Source: Methylomarinum sp.
GTDB lineage: Bacteria > Pseudomonadota > Gammaproteobacteria > Methylococcales > Methylomonadaceae
Length of the DNA stretch: 5,439 nucleotides
Direction of reading: 5' to 3'
Assembly (NCBI GenBank): GCA_013139755.1
Contig: WTAG01000170.1
Span: forward strand, 1 to 5,439
Positions 1-5,439 of the stretch are shown in pieces. Position 1 is the first letter of the stretch. The number at the start of each line of letters is the position of its first letter. Both the position numbers and the translations under genes were made by a program. The notes below the pieces were generated by a model. It did not search any database. It was not told where the DNA came from and saw nothing but the letters and a program-made list of their open reading frames with translations.

Positions 1-87
1 ATCTACAGCATCCGGAAAAGAATCAATTTATTACCGATAGGAAAAGCCTCCAGCTGGTTACAATTTCACGCCTATGCCGGCTTGTGA
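1..87 (+). pseudogene. Possible 3' remnant of a host membrane-protein gene
   Basis: Frame 1 of the plus strand is open from the window edge for 28 codons and ends at TGA (85-87). The peptide has a basic-aromatic pattern (RKRINLLPIG, then SSWLQFHAYAGL). It loosely resembles the cytoplasmic-loop/helix start of cytochrome b or ferric-reductase-like membrane proteins, where a histidine in an 'FH.Y.G' context begins a helix. That helix would normally continue, but here it is cut by the stop, which is followed by seven Gs and AT-rich non-coding DNA. It runs opposite to the phage genes. I infer a chromosomal gene interrupted at the edge of the phage-derived DNA. The family assignment is from memory of pattern only, and 28 codons can stay open by chance. 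Confidence 0.28.
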
Positions 88-173
88 GGGGGGGTATTTA
101 GAATGCGAATAAAGAAAAAGAGAGAAATATATAATTTTTCTTTATTTATCTATCACTTACCCATTATTAGTTA

Positions 174-215
174 AAATTGTTATTACAATAGATTTGCGAC
201 AGATTTTAACAATTT
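174..215. repeat. 9-bp inverted repeat AAATTGTTA / TAACAATTT
   Basis: Arms 174-182 and 207-215 are perfectly complementary, separated by 24 bases. The same AACAATT core recurs as a palindrome at 277-286. This could be a pair of half-sites for a DNA-binding protein. No function can be assigned. Confidence 0.5.
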
Positions 216-217
216 CT

Positions 218-237
218 GTTATTTACCGGTAAATAAC
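218..237. repeat. Perfect 20-bp palindrome GTTATTTACCGGTAAATAAC
   Basis: The two 10-base halves (218-227 and 228-237) are exact reverse complements with no spacer. The lack of a loop argues for a dimeric-protein binding site rather than an RNA hairpin. Its TTTACC/GGTAAA core is shared with the inverted repeat at 250-273. It could be an operator or a recombinase/transposase site, but no regulator gene is visible in the window. Confidence 0.6.
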
Positions 238-249
238 TAGTGAAATGCT

Positions 250-273
250 GGTAAAAAATAATATTTTTTTACC
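250..273. repeat. Inverted repeat GGTAAAAAA / TTTTTTACC
   Basis: The arms 250-258 and 265-273 pair over 9 bp across a 6-base centre. The hairpin is A/T-only apart from the two terminal G-C pairs and has no GC-rich stem followed by a T-run, so it is a poor intrinsic terminator. Its ends repeat the GGTAAA core of the palindrome at 218-237. Confidence 0.5.
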
Positions 274-276
274 ATT

Positions 277-286
277 AACAATTGTT
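277..286. repeat. 10-bp palindrome AACAATTGTT
   Basis: This is a perfect short palindrome carrying the same AACAATT core as the arms at 174-182 and 207-215. A 10-bp palindrome in AT-rich DNA could be chance. Recurrence of the core is the only reason to list it. Confidence 0.35.
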
Positions 287-306
287 TAAAATAGGTTTAA
301 AATAGG
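285..306. repeat. Tandem repeat of TTTAAAATAGG, two copies
   Basis: Two exact 11-base copies (285-295 and 296-306) are followed by a partial third (TTTA, 307-310). The array abuts the left arm of the inverted repeat that starts at 309. It may be a small replication-slippage duplication or a scar near an insertion edge. Confidence 0.6.
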
Positions 307-308
307 TT

Positions 309-431
309 TATAGCCATTTTGACGACAGGAAAAACGTCGATCCTGCCAGGGTGTATCATCTATTTTAGATGCCACGTCGAATGTGGGGGTGCCAGTCTAG
401 AGCTGGAAGGCGTCCCACCAAAATGGTTATA
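309..431 (+). repeat. Structured element bounded by 13-bp inverted repeat (MITE-like or structured RNA)
   Basis: Seen directly: 309-321 (TATAGCCATTTTG) pairs with 419-431 (CAAAATGGTTATA) over 13 positions with a single G.U, counted on the plus strand. Three hairpins lie inside. They are 326-330/341-345, 357-362/366-371 with a 3-base loop, and 383-393/409-418 (about 10 bp with one bulged G and tandem G.U/U.G pairs). The whole folds as a cloverleaf-like four-way junction. G.U pairs in the closing stem and last hairpin become A.C mismatches on the minus strand, favouring a plus-strand RNA. The second hairpin (326-330/341-345) is the exception, since its extension to 324-347 pairs better on the minus strand. 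The element covers the MuF stop codon at 427-429. It is not a tRNA. Alternatives are a non-autonomous IS-type element (ends are TATA, as with TA-targeting IS630/mariner elements), a dispersed host repeat, or a 3' processing signal. No transposase gene accompanies it. Confidence 0.5.
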
Positions 432-1677
432 TCTTTCCTTGAATAACAAAAAAAGACTTTTCATCTTTTAACGTCTGCAAGTCAATAAGACTACCTGTCC
501 TTATACTGTTGCTAATTACACCCTTGTGATTAAATTCAACATTAATAGCAATTTTTGCCTTTTTATCTGCTCCTAAAGGATCAAAAATATACAATAAATT
601 GCTTTTGTTTTTATCCCAAACGACAGCATCAGGAGAGGAAATATGCTGAGGAAGCTTCGCCAAGTCTTCTTGAGGTATTGATATATCTTTTCCTTCTGTT
701 CTAGTGTTTTTCTTTTCCCCTTTTTTATTTTCTCTTCTGATATGCCTAAATCTTTCATCAGATATAGATATGACTGAATTCGATATTTCCTTCTGTATTG
801 AATGTAAATACAACAAAATAGGATCAGATAAATAACCCACTATACGAATATTACCTCTGGGGTGTTTATCTAAAAATACCTGTTCAACCCATTTTTTGAA
901 TGGTCTTTCAATGATTGTTGCAAACTGAGTTGAATCTGATAAAACTGATTTACGAATAACACCAGGTAGATCTATGGCTTTTTTGCCAAAAGCGATATCA
1001 GGCCCTAACCAGGCTTTACCCACATTATAATCCCAGCCAACATCAATACCCTCAGGTACTAATCCATAATCCTGTCCTGTATCTGGATTAAACCTTGGTG
1101 AATAATTGATTTTTGGAGCCTTATTTATAGATAGCCCCATTCTCTTTATTTGTGTTTCAGATAATGATCTTGCGCTACATCTACAGCCCCAACCATTAGG
1201 ACCATAATGTGTATTCCACCAGGGGTGATCAACAGGCAATACAATTAAATTCCATTCAGCATGTTGCGGCCGTACTCTGGAGTCACCAACTGTCAAATAC
1301 TGCAAATAAGGCCTAGTTGCTTTGACTCTTTGAAACTGCTCCCATTTTCCAGCCATGTGAGCAGTTCTAAGGTTTGTGTCGTAGATAATACGAGTCCGCC
1401 AGCCACGTTTCCCTTTATAGCTCCAGCCATGCTTTTGTACGGTTTTATCAAATTCCTTTCTAAAGTCAGTAATGGTTGTACCGTTTTCGATGGCAGATTT
1501 AACTGCGTCATGGATATCACTTAACATATCCATATTAGTTGCACCAGCAACAGTAAATGCCTTGGCATGAATTTCACCGAGCATATCGTCCCAATTTTCA
1601 GTCGGTATTTTTACTTTTTTCAATAAAAAAGCTATTGCTTCTAAAAATGGGACATTACCGACACTGACTAGAGGCAT
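427..1677 (-). CDS. MuF/SPP1 gp7-like minor head protein fused to a C-terminal PBECR-type nuclease-toxin domain
   Basis: This 416-residue protein is equivalent to Mu gp30 (gpF), a minor head protein needed for head morphogenesis and thought to lie near the portal. Residues about 20-170 carry the MuF pattern. They include WDDMLGEIHAKAFTVAG (29-45), IYDTNLRTAHMAGKW (98-112), TVGDSRVRPQHAEWN (129-143) and the signature GPNGWGCRCSAR (159-170, with C165 and C167). Residues about 245-416 form a separate domain. It has RGNIRIVGYL (274-283), DERFRHIRR (307-315), LLYIFD (361-366) and NSIRTGSLIDL (390-400). This resembles the phage Barnase-EndoU-ColicinE5/D-RelE-like (PBECR) nuclease domains found at MuF C-termini, with H312, R393 and T394 as candidate active-site residues (inference). 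The gene start is two bases after the methyltransferase stop, with only a weak GGA nine bases upstream, suggesting translational coupling. The toxin part is visibly more AT-rich than the N-terminal part. No immunity gene follows. Confidence 0.9.
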   Translation of the reverse strand: MPLVSVGNVPFLEAIAFLLKKVKIPTENWDDMLGEIHAKAFTVAGATNMDMLSDIHDAVKSAIENGTTITDFRKEFDKTVQKHGWSYKGKRGWRTRIIYDTNLRTAHMAGKWEQFQRVKATRPYLQYLTVGDSRVRPQHAEWNLIVLPVDHPWWNTHYGPNGWGCRCSARSLSETQIKRMGLSINKAPKINYSPRFNPDTGQDYGLVPEGIDVGWDYNVGKAWLGPDIAFGKKAIDLPGVIRKSVLSDSTQFATIIERPFKKWVEQVFLDKHPRGNIRIVGYLSDPILLYLHSIQKEISNSVISISDERFRHIRRENKKGEKKNTRTEGKDISIPQEDLAKLPQHISSPDAVVWDKNKSNLLYIFDPLGADKKAKIAINVEFNHKGVISNSIRTGSLIDLQTLKDEKSFFVIQGKI

Positions 1678-1679
1678 TA

Positions 1680-2459
1680 TTATTTATCCAACTCATAATT
1701 GCGGATTAAAACCTCTTTGGCTTTAGTCGGTTTGGTTCCGCATGTGTACGTTAAAGTAACTGGCTCAACAATAAATGCCGAGAAAATTTTTCTCACCTCA
1801 GGCGTATCATTCAAACTCAACAAAAACTTACCCTTAATATTGGCCAGTATTTCCGCCAACGCATCAAAATCAGCCTTAGAAAAGATACCATCACCATAAT
1901 AGTTTTCACAATTCCAGTACGGTGGATCTATATAAAAAAAGGTCTTTTCACGATCATATCGCTTGATTAAATCCAGATAATTAAGATTTTCAATATATAC
2001 CTGAGACAACCTTAAATGAGCCGCGGATAAATCCTCCTCAATCCTCAGTAAATTCATTCTAGGTCGGCTAGACGGCGCATAACCAAACGTGGCTTTATCA
2101 CCTATTCGACCTGCAAAGGAATTTTTCTGTAGATAAAAAAATCGAGAAGAACGTTGAATATCAGTCAATGTTTCAGGGTTAGCCTTCATCCAGCGATTAA
2201 ACTCATCCCGACTAATCAAAATCCACTTAAAATAACGAATAAATTCCTCTAAATGGTTTTGAACAACGCGATATAACGTAATAATTTCAGCATTGATATC
2301 ATTCAACACTTCAACTTTTGATTGTTCCTTTCTAAAAAACACCCAAGCGGCACCCGCGAACGGTTCGCAATAGCAATGGTGTTTTGGAATCATAGAAACA
2401 ATTTGTTTGGATAACTGGTACTTACCACCCATCCAGCCCGATAATGGACTTTTAATCAT
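1680..2459 (-). CDS. D12-class DNA adenine N6-methyltransferase (Dam-like)
   Basis: This 259-residue enzyme should transfer a methyl group from S-adenosylmethionine to N6 of adenine in DNA. The D12-class order is clear. SGWMGGKYQL (7-16) matches the usual N-terminal 'GGK' motif. CEPFAGAAWVFF (31-42) is the S-adenosylmethionine-binding motif, with A38 where many relatives have G or S. VLNDIN (51-56) is the conserved acidic loop. IDPPYW (177-182) is the catalytic DPPY motif. The length is normal for the class and nothing is missing. The ATG has a strong AGGAGG five bases upstream. The recognition sequence cannot be read from the protein, so GATC is only a possibility. It sits between portal and MuF, where Mu has no gene. 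Likely roles are protection from host restriction or marking DNA for packaging or regulation (inference). The leader overlaps the hairpin series at 2469-2599. Confidence 0.93.
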   Translation of the reverse strand: MIKSPLSGWMGGKYQLSKQIVSMIPKHHCYCEPFAGAAWVFFRKEQSKVEVLNDINAEIITLYRVVQNHLEEFIRYFKWILISRDEFNRWMKANPETLTDIQRSSRFFYLQKNSFAGRIGDKATFGYAPSSRPRMNLLRIEEDLSAAHLRLSQVYIENLNYLDLIKRYDREKTFFYIDPPYWNCENYYGDGIFSKADFDALAEILANIKGKFLLSLNDTPEVRKIFSAFIVEPVTLTYTCGTKPTKAKEVLIRNYELDK

Positions 2460-2464
2460 GTGAG

Positions 2465-2470
2465 CCTCCT
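2465..2470 (-). promoter_or_regulatory. Strong Shine-Dalgarno (AGGAGG) of the methyltransferase
   Basis: On the minus strand AGGAGG lies five bases before the ATG at 2459-2457. This is much stronger than the sites before the portal and MuF genes, so the methyltransferase can be translated independently of its neighbours. Bases 2461-2466 (GGCTCA on the minus strand) could pair with TGAGCC at 2540-2535. Bases 2468-2472 (TAAGG) could pair with the hairpin loop CCTTA at 2551-2547. Either pairing could hide this site, and both are inference from complementarity. Confidence 0.75.
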
Positions 2471-2599
2471 TATTAAAACTCTAATAGTGTGATAAGCTCT
2501 CTGCGCCGTGTGCACATGGCAGGGAGCCTTGTTTGGCTCACAGTGTTAAGGCACTGTGGGTTGAGGACTTGGGTATGTTGGCGCATACCTGGGTCGCTC
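2469..2599 (+). ncRNA. Candidate structured RNA: a run of hairpins in the portal-methyltransferase gap
   Basis: The gap holds a nearly continuous chain of helices, counted here on the plus strand. The first is 2469-2475/2490-2496 (7 bp, one U.G). The second is 2496-2502/2521-2527 (7 bp, one U.G) continuing, after a 2-base bulge, into 2505-2510/2515-2520 (6 bp, one G.U, loop TGCA). The third is 2535-2545/2552-2562 (11 bp, loop TTAAGG). The fourth is 2563-2577/2584-2599 (15 bp, one bulged G, three consecutive wobbles, loop TTGGCG). About eight G.U pairs exist only on the plus strand and become A.C on the minus strand. This suggests the RNA runs antisense to the phage genes. I see no clear plus-strand promoter. 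A pyrimidine/T-rich tract (2597-2613) follows the last stem and could be a weak terminator. By position it recalls conserved RNA motifs reported upstream of D12 methyltransferase genes (such as the 'D12-methyl' motif), but I cannot confirm a match. Confidence 0.5.
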
Positions 2600-2613
2600 T
2601 CTTCTCTTATTCT

Positions 2614-4122
2614 TTACGCCTCATCCATTCCAGCTAAAGCCGTAGTAGCCATAGCTTCATGAGACAACTGTTGTAACTTATCCTTATCTATCGCTGGATA
2701 CATGGTTTCGAGCCTGAGTACAAAATCATCCAGAGACAGACCTATCTTTATATAGTGATCCAGTACCCCTGCAATATCATCAATGTTGGCTTCGATAATC
2801 TTGTCAGCTTCTGATGAAGCCTGGTCTATTAATTTATCAACCGTATCGGGTTCTGCTTTAGCCGCATAATCATGGCACGTAGGGCAATTGTGACTAAATT
2901 GAGCTGCCGGAGATTGCTGTTGATCAATACCAGGCAATACTTCTTCACCATCTTTTGCCTCTGGGATATTCAAACGCTCATGAGCAAACCGCGTAGGCAC
3001 TTTTAAAAACTTTCTAGCGCCTTCAATTACCTCAACCCACTCTTTACGTGCCTCAGCTTCTTCAAAAAAACTAAAAGTAGGTGGTTCAGCTCCAGCAAAA
3101 TTAATCTCAGTCGTCCAGCGCATCAAGGTGTTCATAGTGGCCTCAACAATCAGCCTTTCAGAGCTGCTCACTTCATTTTGTTTTTCCTTATGCGTTTCAG
3201 CAGCAGCTCGGCTACCATTACCATTGATTTCTGTTGATAAGGTTTGTGAGGTCAAGGCCTTACTCATCTCACCATTGCATGTATTAATTAAACGCTCTTG
3301 TACTAACTCACCAGAGACACTGGTTTGCAATAATTCAACCGAACCATCGTCAGGAATGGCTGCGACCCCATCTTCAACCATATTAGCCAAGGCATCAGCC
3401 AGCGCGTCTTGCTGATCTGTTGGTGTCCCTTGAGGGTATTTTCCTATGGCCCAGGGAATCCCGTATTTTTCACAAAACTTAACAAAATATTTGAAACCAG
3501 AATGCTTAAATGTATATGGCCAAAAACAACTACTGAAAACGGCTATACCATAAGGATTATCTGCACTTGGCATATGGCGAGATAATAACCATTTACGCGG
3601 TCCCAGTTCTTCGCCTTCCACACGATTATCTTTAGTCAATAAACGTAATTTATTCTCGGTTGAAAACACAAAACGGCGCTGTGGGATATCAATAATCTTG
3701 TCAGGGATATAGTGATCGCCCTCTCTACGCCAGACCACCTCATGTACTTGAAAGCCCTTTAGAACTGCGTTATACATATTCCAGATAATATCTTCCCACA
3801 GCACATCTTCATCAGGTGGTCTTTTAAATATATCCTGGCAAAACTCCAAAGCCTGCTTATCGATAGCCGAATCACCACCCGCTTGTAACCGCCACTCATA
3901 GCCTAGCAACCCAGCCTTAATAGACTTTAATTCACCAATCACATGAGCATCTTGCTGAATAGCATCATAGACTTTATGACTCATTCCCAGTTTGCGTAAA
4001 ATCTCATCAGGATTAGGCAGGTAACTTAATGCACCATAAAAGTCAGGATCATTAGTCCGTGTTGCAATCTGCTTGCTTAAAAAGTTTTTAGCGCGTTTAG
4101 CTAGATTTTTTAAACTGTCCAT
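2614..4122 (-). CDS. Phage portal protein, DUF935 / Mu gp29 family
   Basis: The portal forms the ring at one head vertex through which DNA enters and leaves and on which the terminase docks. The protein has 502 residues from the chosen start. Family-typical stretches are DAHVIGELKSIKAGLLGYEW (about 58-77), NPYGIAVFSSCFWPYTFK (about 189-206) followed by KFCEKYGIPWAIGKY (about 215-229), and the conserved GEMSKALTSQTLSTE...GSRAAAETH region (about 284-311). The C-terminal part, after about 400, is family-variable and holds an unusual HNCPTCH (411-417, C413 and C416) that could bind metal. I chose the ATG at 4122-4120 (MDSLKNLAKRAK). It lies one base after the terminase TGA and has AAAGG eight bases upstream. 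An in-frame start at 4209 would add 29 residues that only overlap the terminase end and look unlike the family. The gene is probably co-transcribed with the terminase. Confidence 0.92.
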   Translation of the reverse strand: MDSLKNLAKRAKNFLSKQIATRTNDPDFYGALSYLPNPDEILRKLGMSHKVYDAIQQDAHVIGELKSIKAGLLGYEWRLQAGGDSAIDKQALEFCQDIFKRPPDEDVLWEDIIWNMYNAVLKGFQVHEVVWRREGDHYIPDKIIDIPQRRFVFSTENKLRLLTKDNRVEGEELGPRKWLLSRHMPSADNPYGIAVFSSCFWPYTFKHSGFKYFVKFCEKYGIPWAIGKYPQGTPTDQQDALADALANMVEDGVAAIPDDGSVELLQTSVSGELVQERLINTCNGEMSKALTSQTLSTEINGNGSRAAAETHKEKQNEVSSSERLIVEATMNTLMRWTTEINFAGAEPPTFSFFEEAEARKEWVEVIEGARKFLKVPTRFAHERLNIPEAKDGEEVLPGIDQQQSPAAQFSHNCPTCHDYAAKAEPDTVDKLIDQASSEADKIIEANIDDIAGVLDHYIKIGLSLDDFVLRLETMYPAIDKDKLQQLSHEAMATTALAGMDEA

Positions 4123-4123
4123 T

Positions 4124-5439
4124 TCAATAACCTTTAAACCTTGAACGCTTACTAGACGAACGAGAATTGATTTTAGGAATACCACCCGACCTAGACACAG
4201 CAATGGCATGTAAAATATGTAAAGCAGTTAAGCCATCATAGTGATGATCGCTTTGCTTTTCGGGAAATGTATCCAACTCATCCAGCAATTGAGTCAATCC
4301 AGCCCAAAACAAGATGGTTGCAGGATTCTGGCTAATAAAGGGCTCAATAGATTCAATCCTCACCTCCTGGGGAACCGTAGCAGTTACCCCAACCAAAGGC
4401 AGAGCAACCCGTCTTCTTAATGCCTCGCGCACAAATGAAGCACGCATATACTCATAGGCATTATTATTCTCAAACCCCCAAGCCTGGCATTTATACTCAG
4501 TTTGAAGGCTGATTAAATCGCTTTCTAACTTGCTGGGCGTACGCCGTTTAATCTCAGCTTCAATTACATGTAAAAGCATAGTGTTACGATCCATACCTCC
4601 TACCACTAATGCGCTTGGATCAGAACTCTCACCTTTACCCATAGACGGATCGCAAGCACCAAAGTAAACCCAATGTGAAAGCTTTTGCACCCAGAATTGA
4701 ATATTAGAAAAAGTGGTATCCTCATCAGTTCTAGCATCCCCCTGCATTTCCGTTGCAAAAGCCTTTCTACTTTTAGCCCGGGCACGCATTAAATTAAACA
4801 AAGGACGAACCGAGGGCCAGGAAACCTTAGCCCCCTCATCCATCTTGGTTTTATTGCGCAAATAAAAACGATAAGAAGGCAGGTCTTCTTGATTAGATAC
4901 CTGGTCTTTATCCGCTAATGCCTTCTCAAACCTTGCATCATCATTACGCATGATTTCTTCACACCGAGACCAAAAATCCATATTGTCTGGGAATTTAATC
5001 AATGCTTTAAAATGATGCACCAAATGACCAATGGTTTTTTTAGCGCGAGAGATAGGGTCATCCTTATTTAAAATAGTTCCTACTCCCATATATTTAACAG
5101 AACCATCAGGGGGCCCTAAATAATCAATGGCATTTTCCAGCCAAGTCCAACGGTTCTCGCGTTCAGTTGGGCTTTTAGCCTCGGAGTCTGTAATCAGATC
5201 ATCGCCTAAAATTAATTGAGGACGTGAGCCATTATGAAAAGTCCCTCGAATCGCTTGTTCAGCACCAAAGCACTCAAGCTTTACTCCATTAACAGTGACA
5301 ATCTCACCAATCCGCCATAACCAGGACTTTCCACACACTTCAGGAAAATCCATTTCTAAAGCTGGGTTCATTAACAATTCAGCTTTAACCACCTCAATTA
5401 ATTTGGCTGGCAACTTCTTTTCAGCCCCCAGCAAGGCAA
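4124..5439 (-). CDS. Phage terminase large subunit, Mu gp28-like, 5' end outside window
   Basis: This is the ATP-driven DNA-packaging motor and headful nuclease, which docks on the portal. The reading frame runs off the right edge. The TTG at 5434 is an internal leucine codon, not a credible start, so numbering below counts from it. The N-terminal Walker A region is missing with the truncated end. RPQLILGDDLITDSE (71-85) is the Walker B strand with its acidic pair D78/D79. MGVGTILNKDDP (116-127) fits the coupling motif. The RNase H-like nuclease half has FGACDPSMG (258-266, D262), WGFENNNAYE (319-328, E322) and SDHHYDGLTAL (395-405, D400), the expected three acidic positions. The C-terminus ends in a basic serine-rich tail (SRSSSKRSRFK). 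All visible catalytic residues are present, so the enzyme looks functional. It is followed immediately by the portal gene. Confidence 0.92.
   Translation of the reverse strand, partial: ALLGAEKKLPAKLIEVVKAELLMNPALEMDFPEVCGKSWLWRIGEIVTVNGVKLECFGAEQAIRGTFHNGSRPQLILGDDLITDSEAKSPTERENRWTWLENAIDYLGPPDGSVKYMGVGTILNKDDPISRAKKTIGHLVHHFKALIKFPDNMDFWSRCEEIMRNDDARFEKALADKDQVSNQEDLPSYRFYLRNKTKMDEGAKVSWPSVRPLFNLMRARAKSRKAFATEMQGDARTDEDTTFSNIQFWVQKLSHWVYFGACDPSMGKGESSDPSALVVGGMDRNTMLLHVIEAEIKRRTPSKLESDLISLQTEYKCQAWGFENNNAYEYMRASFVREALRRRVALPLVGVTATVPQEVRIESIEPFISQNPATILFWAGLTQLLDELDTFPEKQSDHHYDGLTALHILHAIAVSRSGGIPKINSRSSSKRSRFKGY
4131..4135 (-). promoter_or_regulatory. Ribosome binding site that fixes the portal start
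   Basis: AAAGG on the minus strand, inside the last codons of the terminase gene, is eight bases upstream of the portal ATG (4122-4120). The arrangement TGA-A-ATG suggests coupled translation from terminase to portal and supports the shorter portal start over the one at 4209. Confidence 0.6.

Larger units (their letters stand above)
88..308. other. AT-rich non-coding stretch with palindromes
   Basis: I see no plausible gene on either strand here. The stretch begins with seven Gs (88-94), then becomes strongly AT-rich. It holds an inverted repeat at 174-215, a perfect 20-bp palindrome at 218-237, an inverted repeat at 250-273, a 10-bp palindrome at 277-286 and an 11-bp tandem duplication at 285-306. 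The core TTAACAATT/AATTGTTA recurs three times and TTTACC/GGTAAA three times, which would suit repeated protein-binding sites. It lies between the last phage gene and the putative host gene remnant. Confidence 0.6.

Noticed and set aside
250..273. Intrinsic terminator for the late operon
   Set aside because: The stem is almost all A/T and is not followed by a T-run on the minus strand.
160..345. Type V-K CAST or other Tn7-like transposon end, suggested by a TTGCGACAGATTTTAAC-like segment
   Set aside because: There is only one copy of the motif, with no Cas12k, TnsB/C, TniQ or CRISPR repeat, and the neighbouring genes are phage head genes.
299..362. Small minus-strand peptide of 20 codons (ATG near 360) as an immunity protein for the toxin domain
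   Set aside because: It is too short, has no ribosome binding site, and lies inside the structured repeat element. The open frame is most likely chance.
309..431. tRNA or tmRNA-like gene, because of the cloverleaf layout and a CCA near the right end
   Set aside because: The closing stem is 13 bp, there is no GTTCRA T-loop in the right place, and no D-loop or anticodon-arm consensus.
2400..2460. Sigma70-type promoter for the plus-strand RNA (GATAAT at 2440-2445)
   Set aside because: There is no acceptable -35 box at the right spacing, so it is too weak to annotate.
3128..3415. Plus-strand open frame of 95 codons inside the portal gene, and similar ones inside the methyltransferase and MuF genes
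   Set aside because: They lie wholly opposite well-supported genes, have no family resemblance and have compositions typical of shadow frames.
4123..4209. Upstream in-frame start giving a 531-residue portal
   Set aside because: The extra 29 residues overlap the terminase 3' end and do not resemble portal N-termini. The ATG at 4122 has a spaced AAAGG and sits one base after the terminase stop.
5432..5434. TTG as the terminase start codon
   Set aside because: The frame stays open to the window edge and the protein begins in the middle of the ATPase domain, so TTG encodes an internal leucine.

Overview
The window carries a block of late (head and packaging) genes from a Mu-like tailed phage or prophage, all on the minus strand. 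It reads from the right edge toward the left: the 3' part of the large terminase subunit, a DUF935/Mu gp29-type portal protein, a D12-class DNA adenine N6-methyltransferase, and a Mu gpF/SPP1 gp7-type minor head protein with a C-terminal nuclease-toxin-like domain. The order terminase, portal, MuF is that of Mu genes 28-29-30. The methyltransferase lies between portal and MuF, where Mu has no gene. The base composition is moderately AT-rich, and the protein families suggest a prophage of a proteobacterium, probably a gammaproteobacterium. The host cannot be named from this sequence.

Region by region: 4124-5439 is the terminase, truncated by the window edge. 2614-4122 is the portal, separated from the terminase stop by one base. 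2460-2613 is a non-coding gap containing a tight series of hairpins. Their stems have G.U pairs only when read on the plus strand, so a structured RNA may run antisense to the phage genes. 1680-2459 is the methyltransferase, with a strong Shine-Dalgarno sequence. 427-1677 is the MuF-toxin fusion, two bases after the methyltransferase stop. 309-431 is a structured element bounded by a 13-bp inverted repeat that covers the MuF stop codon. 88-308 is a very AT-rich non-coding stretch full of palindromes. 1-87 is an open plus-strand fragment that may be the remnant of a host membrane-protein gene.

The terminase pumps DNA through the portal, and MuF is a minor head protein thought to sit near the portal and enter the head. 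The MuF C-terminal domain could therefore be a packaged effector delivered with the DNA. The methyltransferase probably protects or marks phage DNA. The phage module stops abruptly after MuF: none of the tail-assembly, protease/scaffold or major capsid genes expected next are present. This points to a prophage boundary, deletion or rearrangement near 1-430. The two non-coding structured elements (2469-2599 and 309-431) are the most unusual parts of the window.
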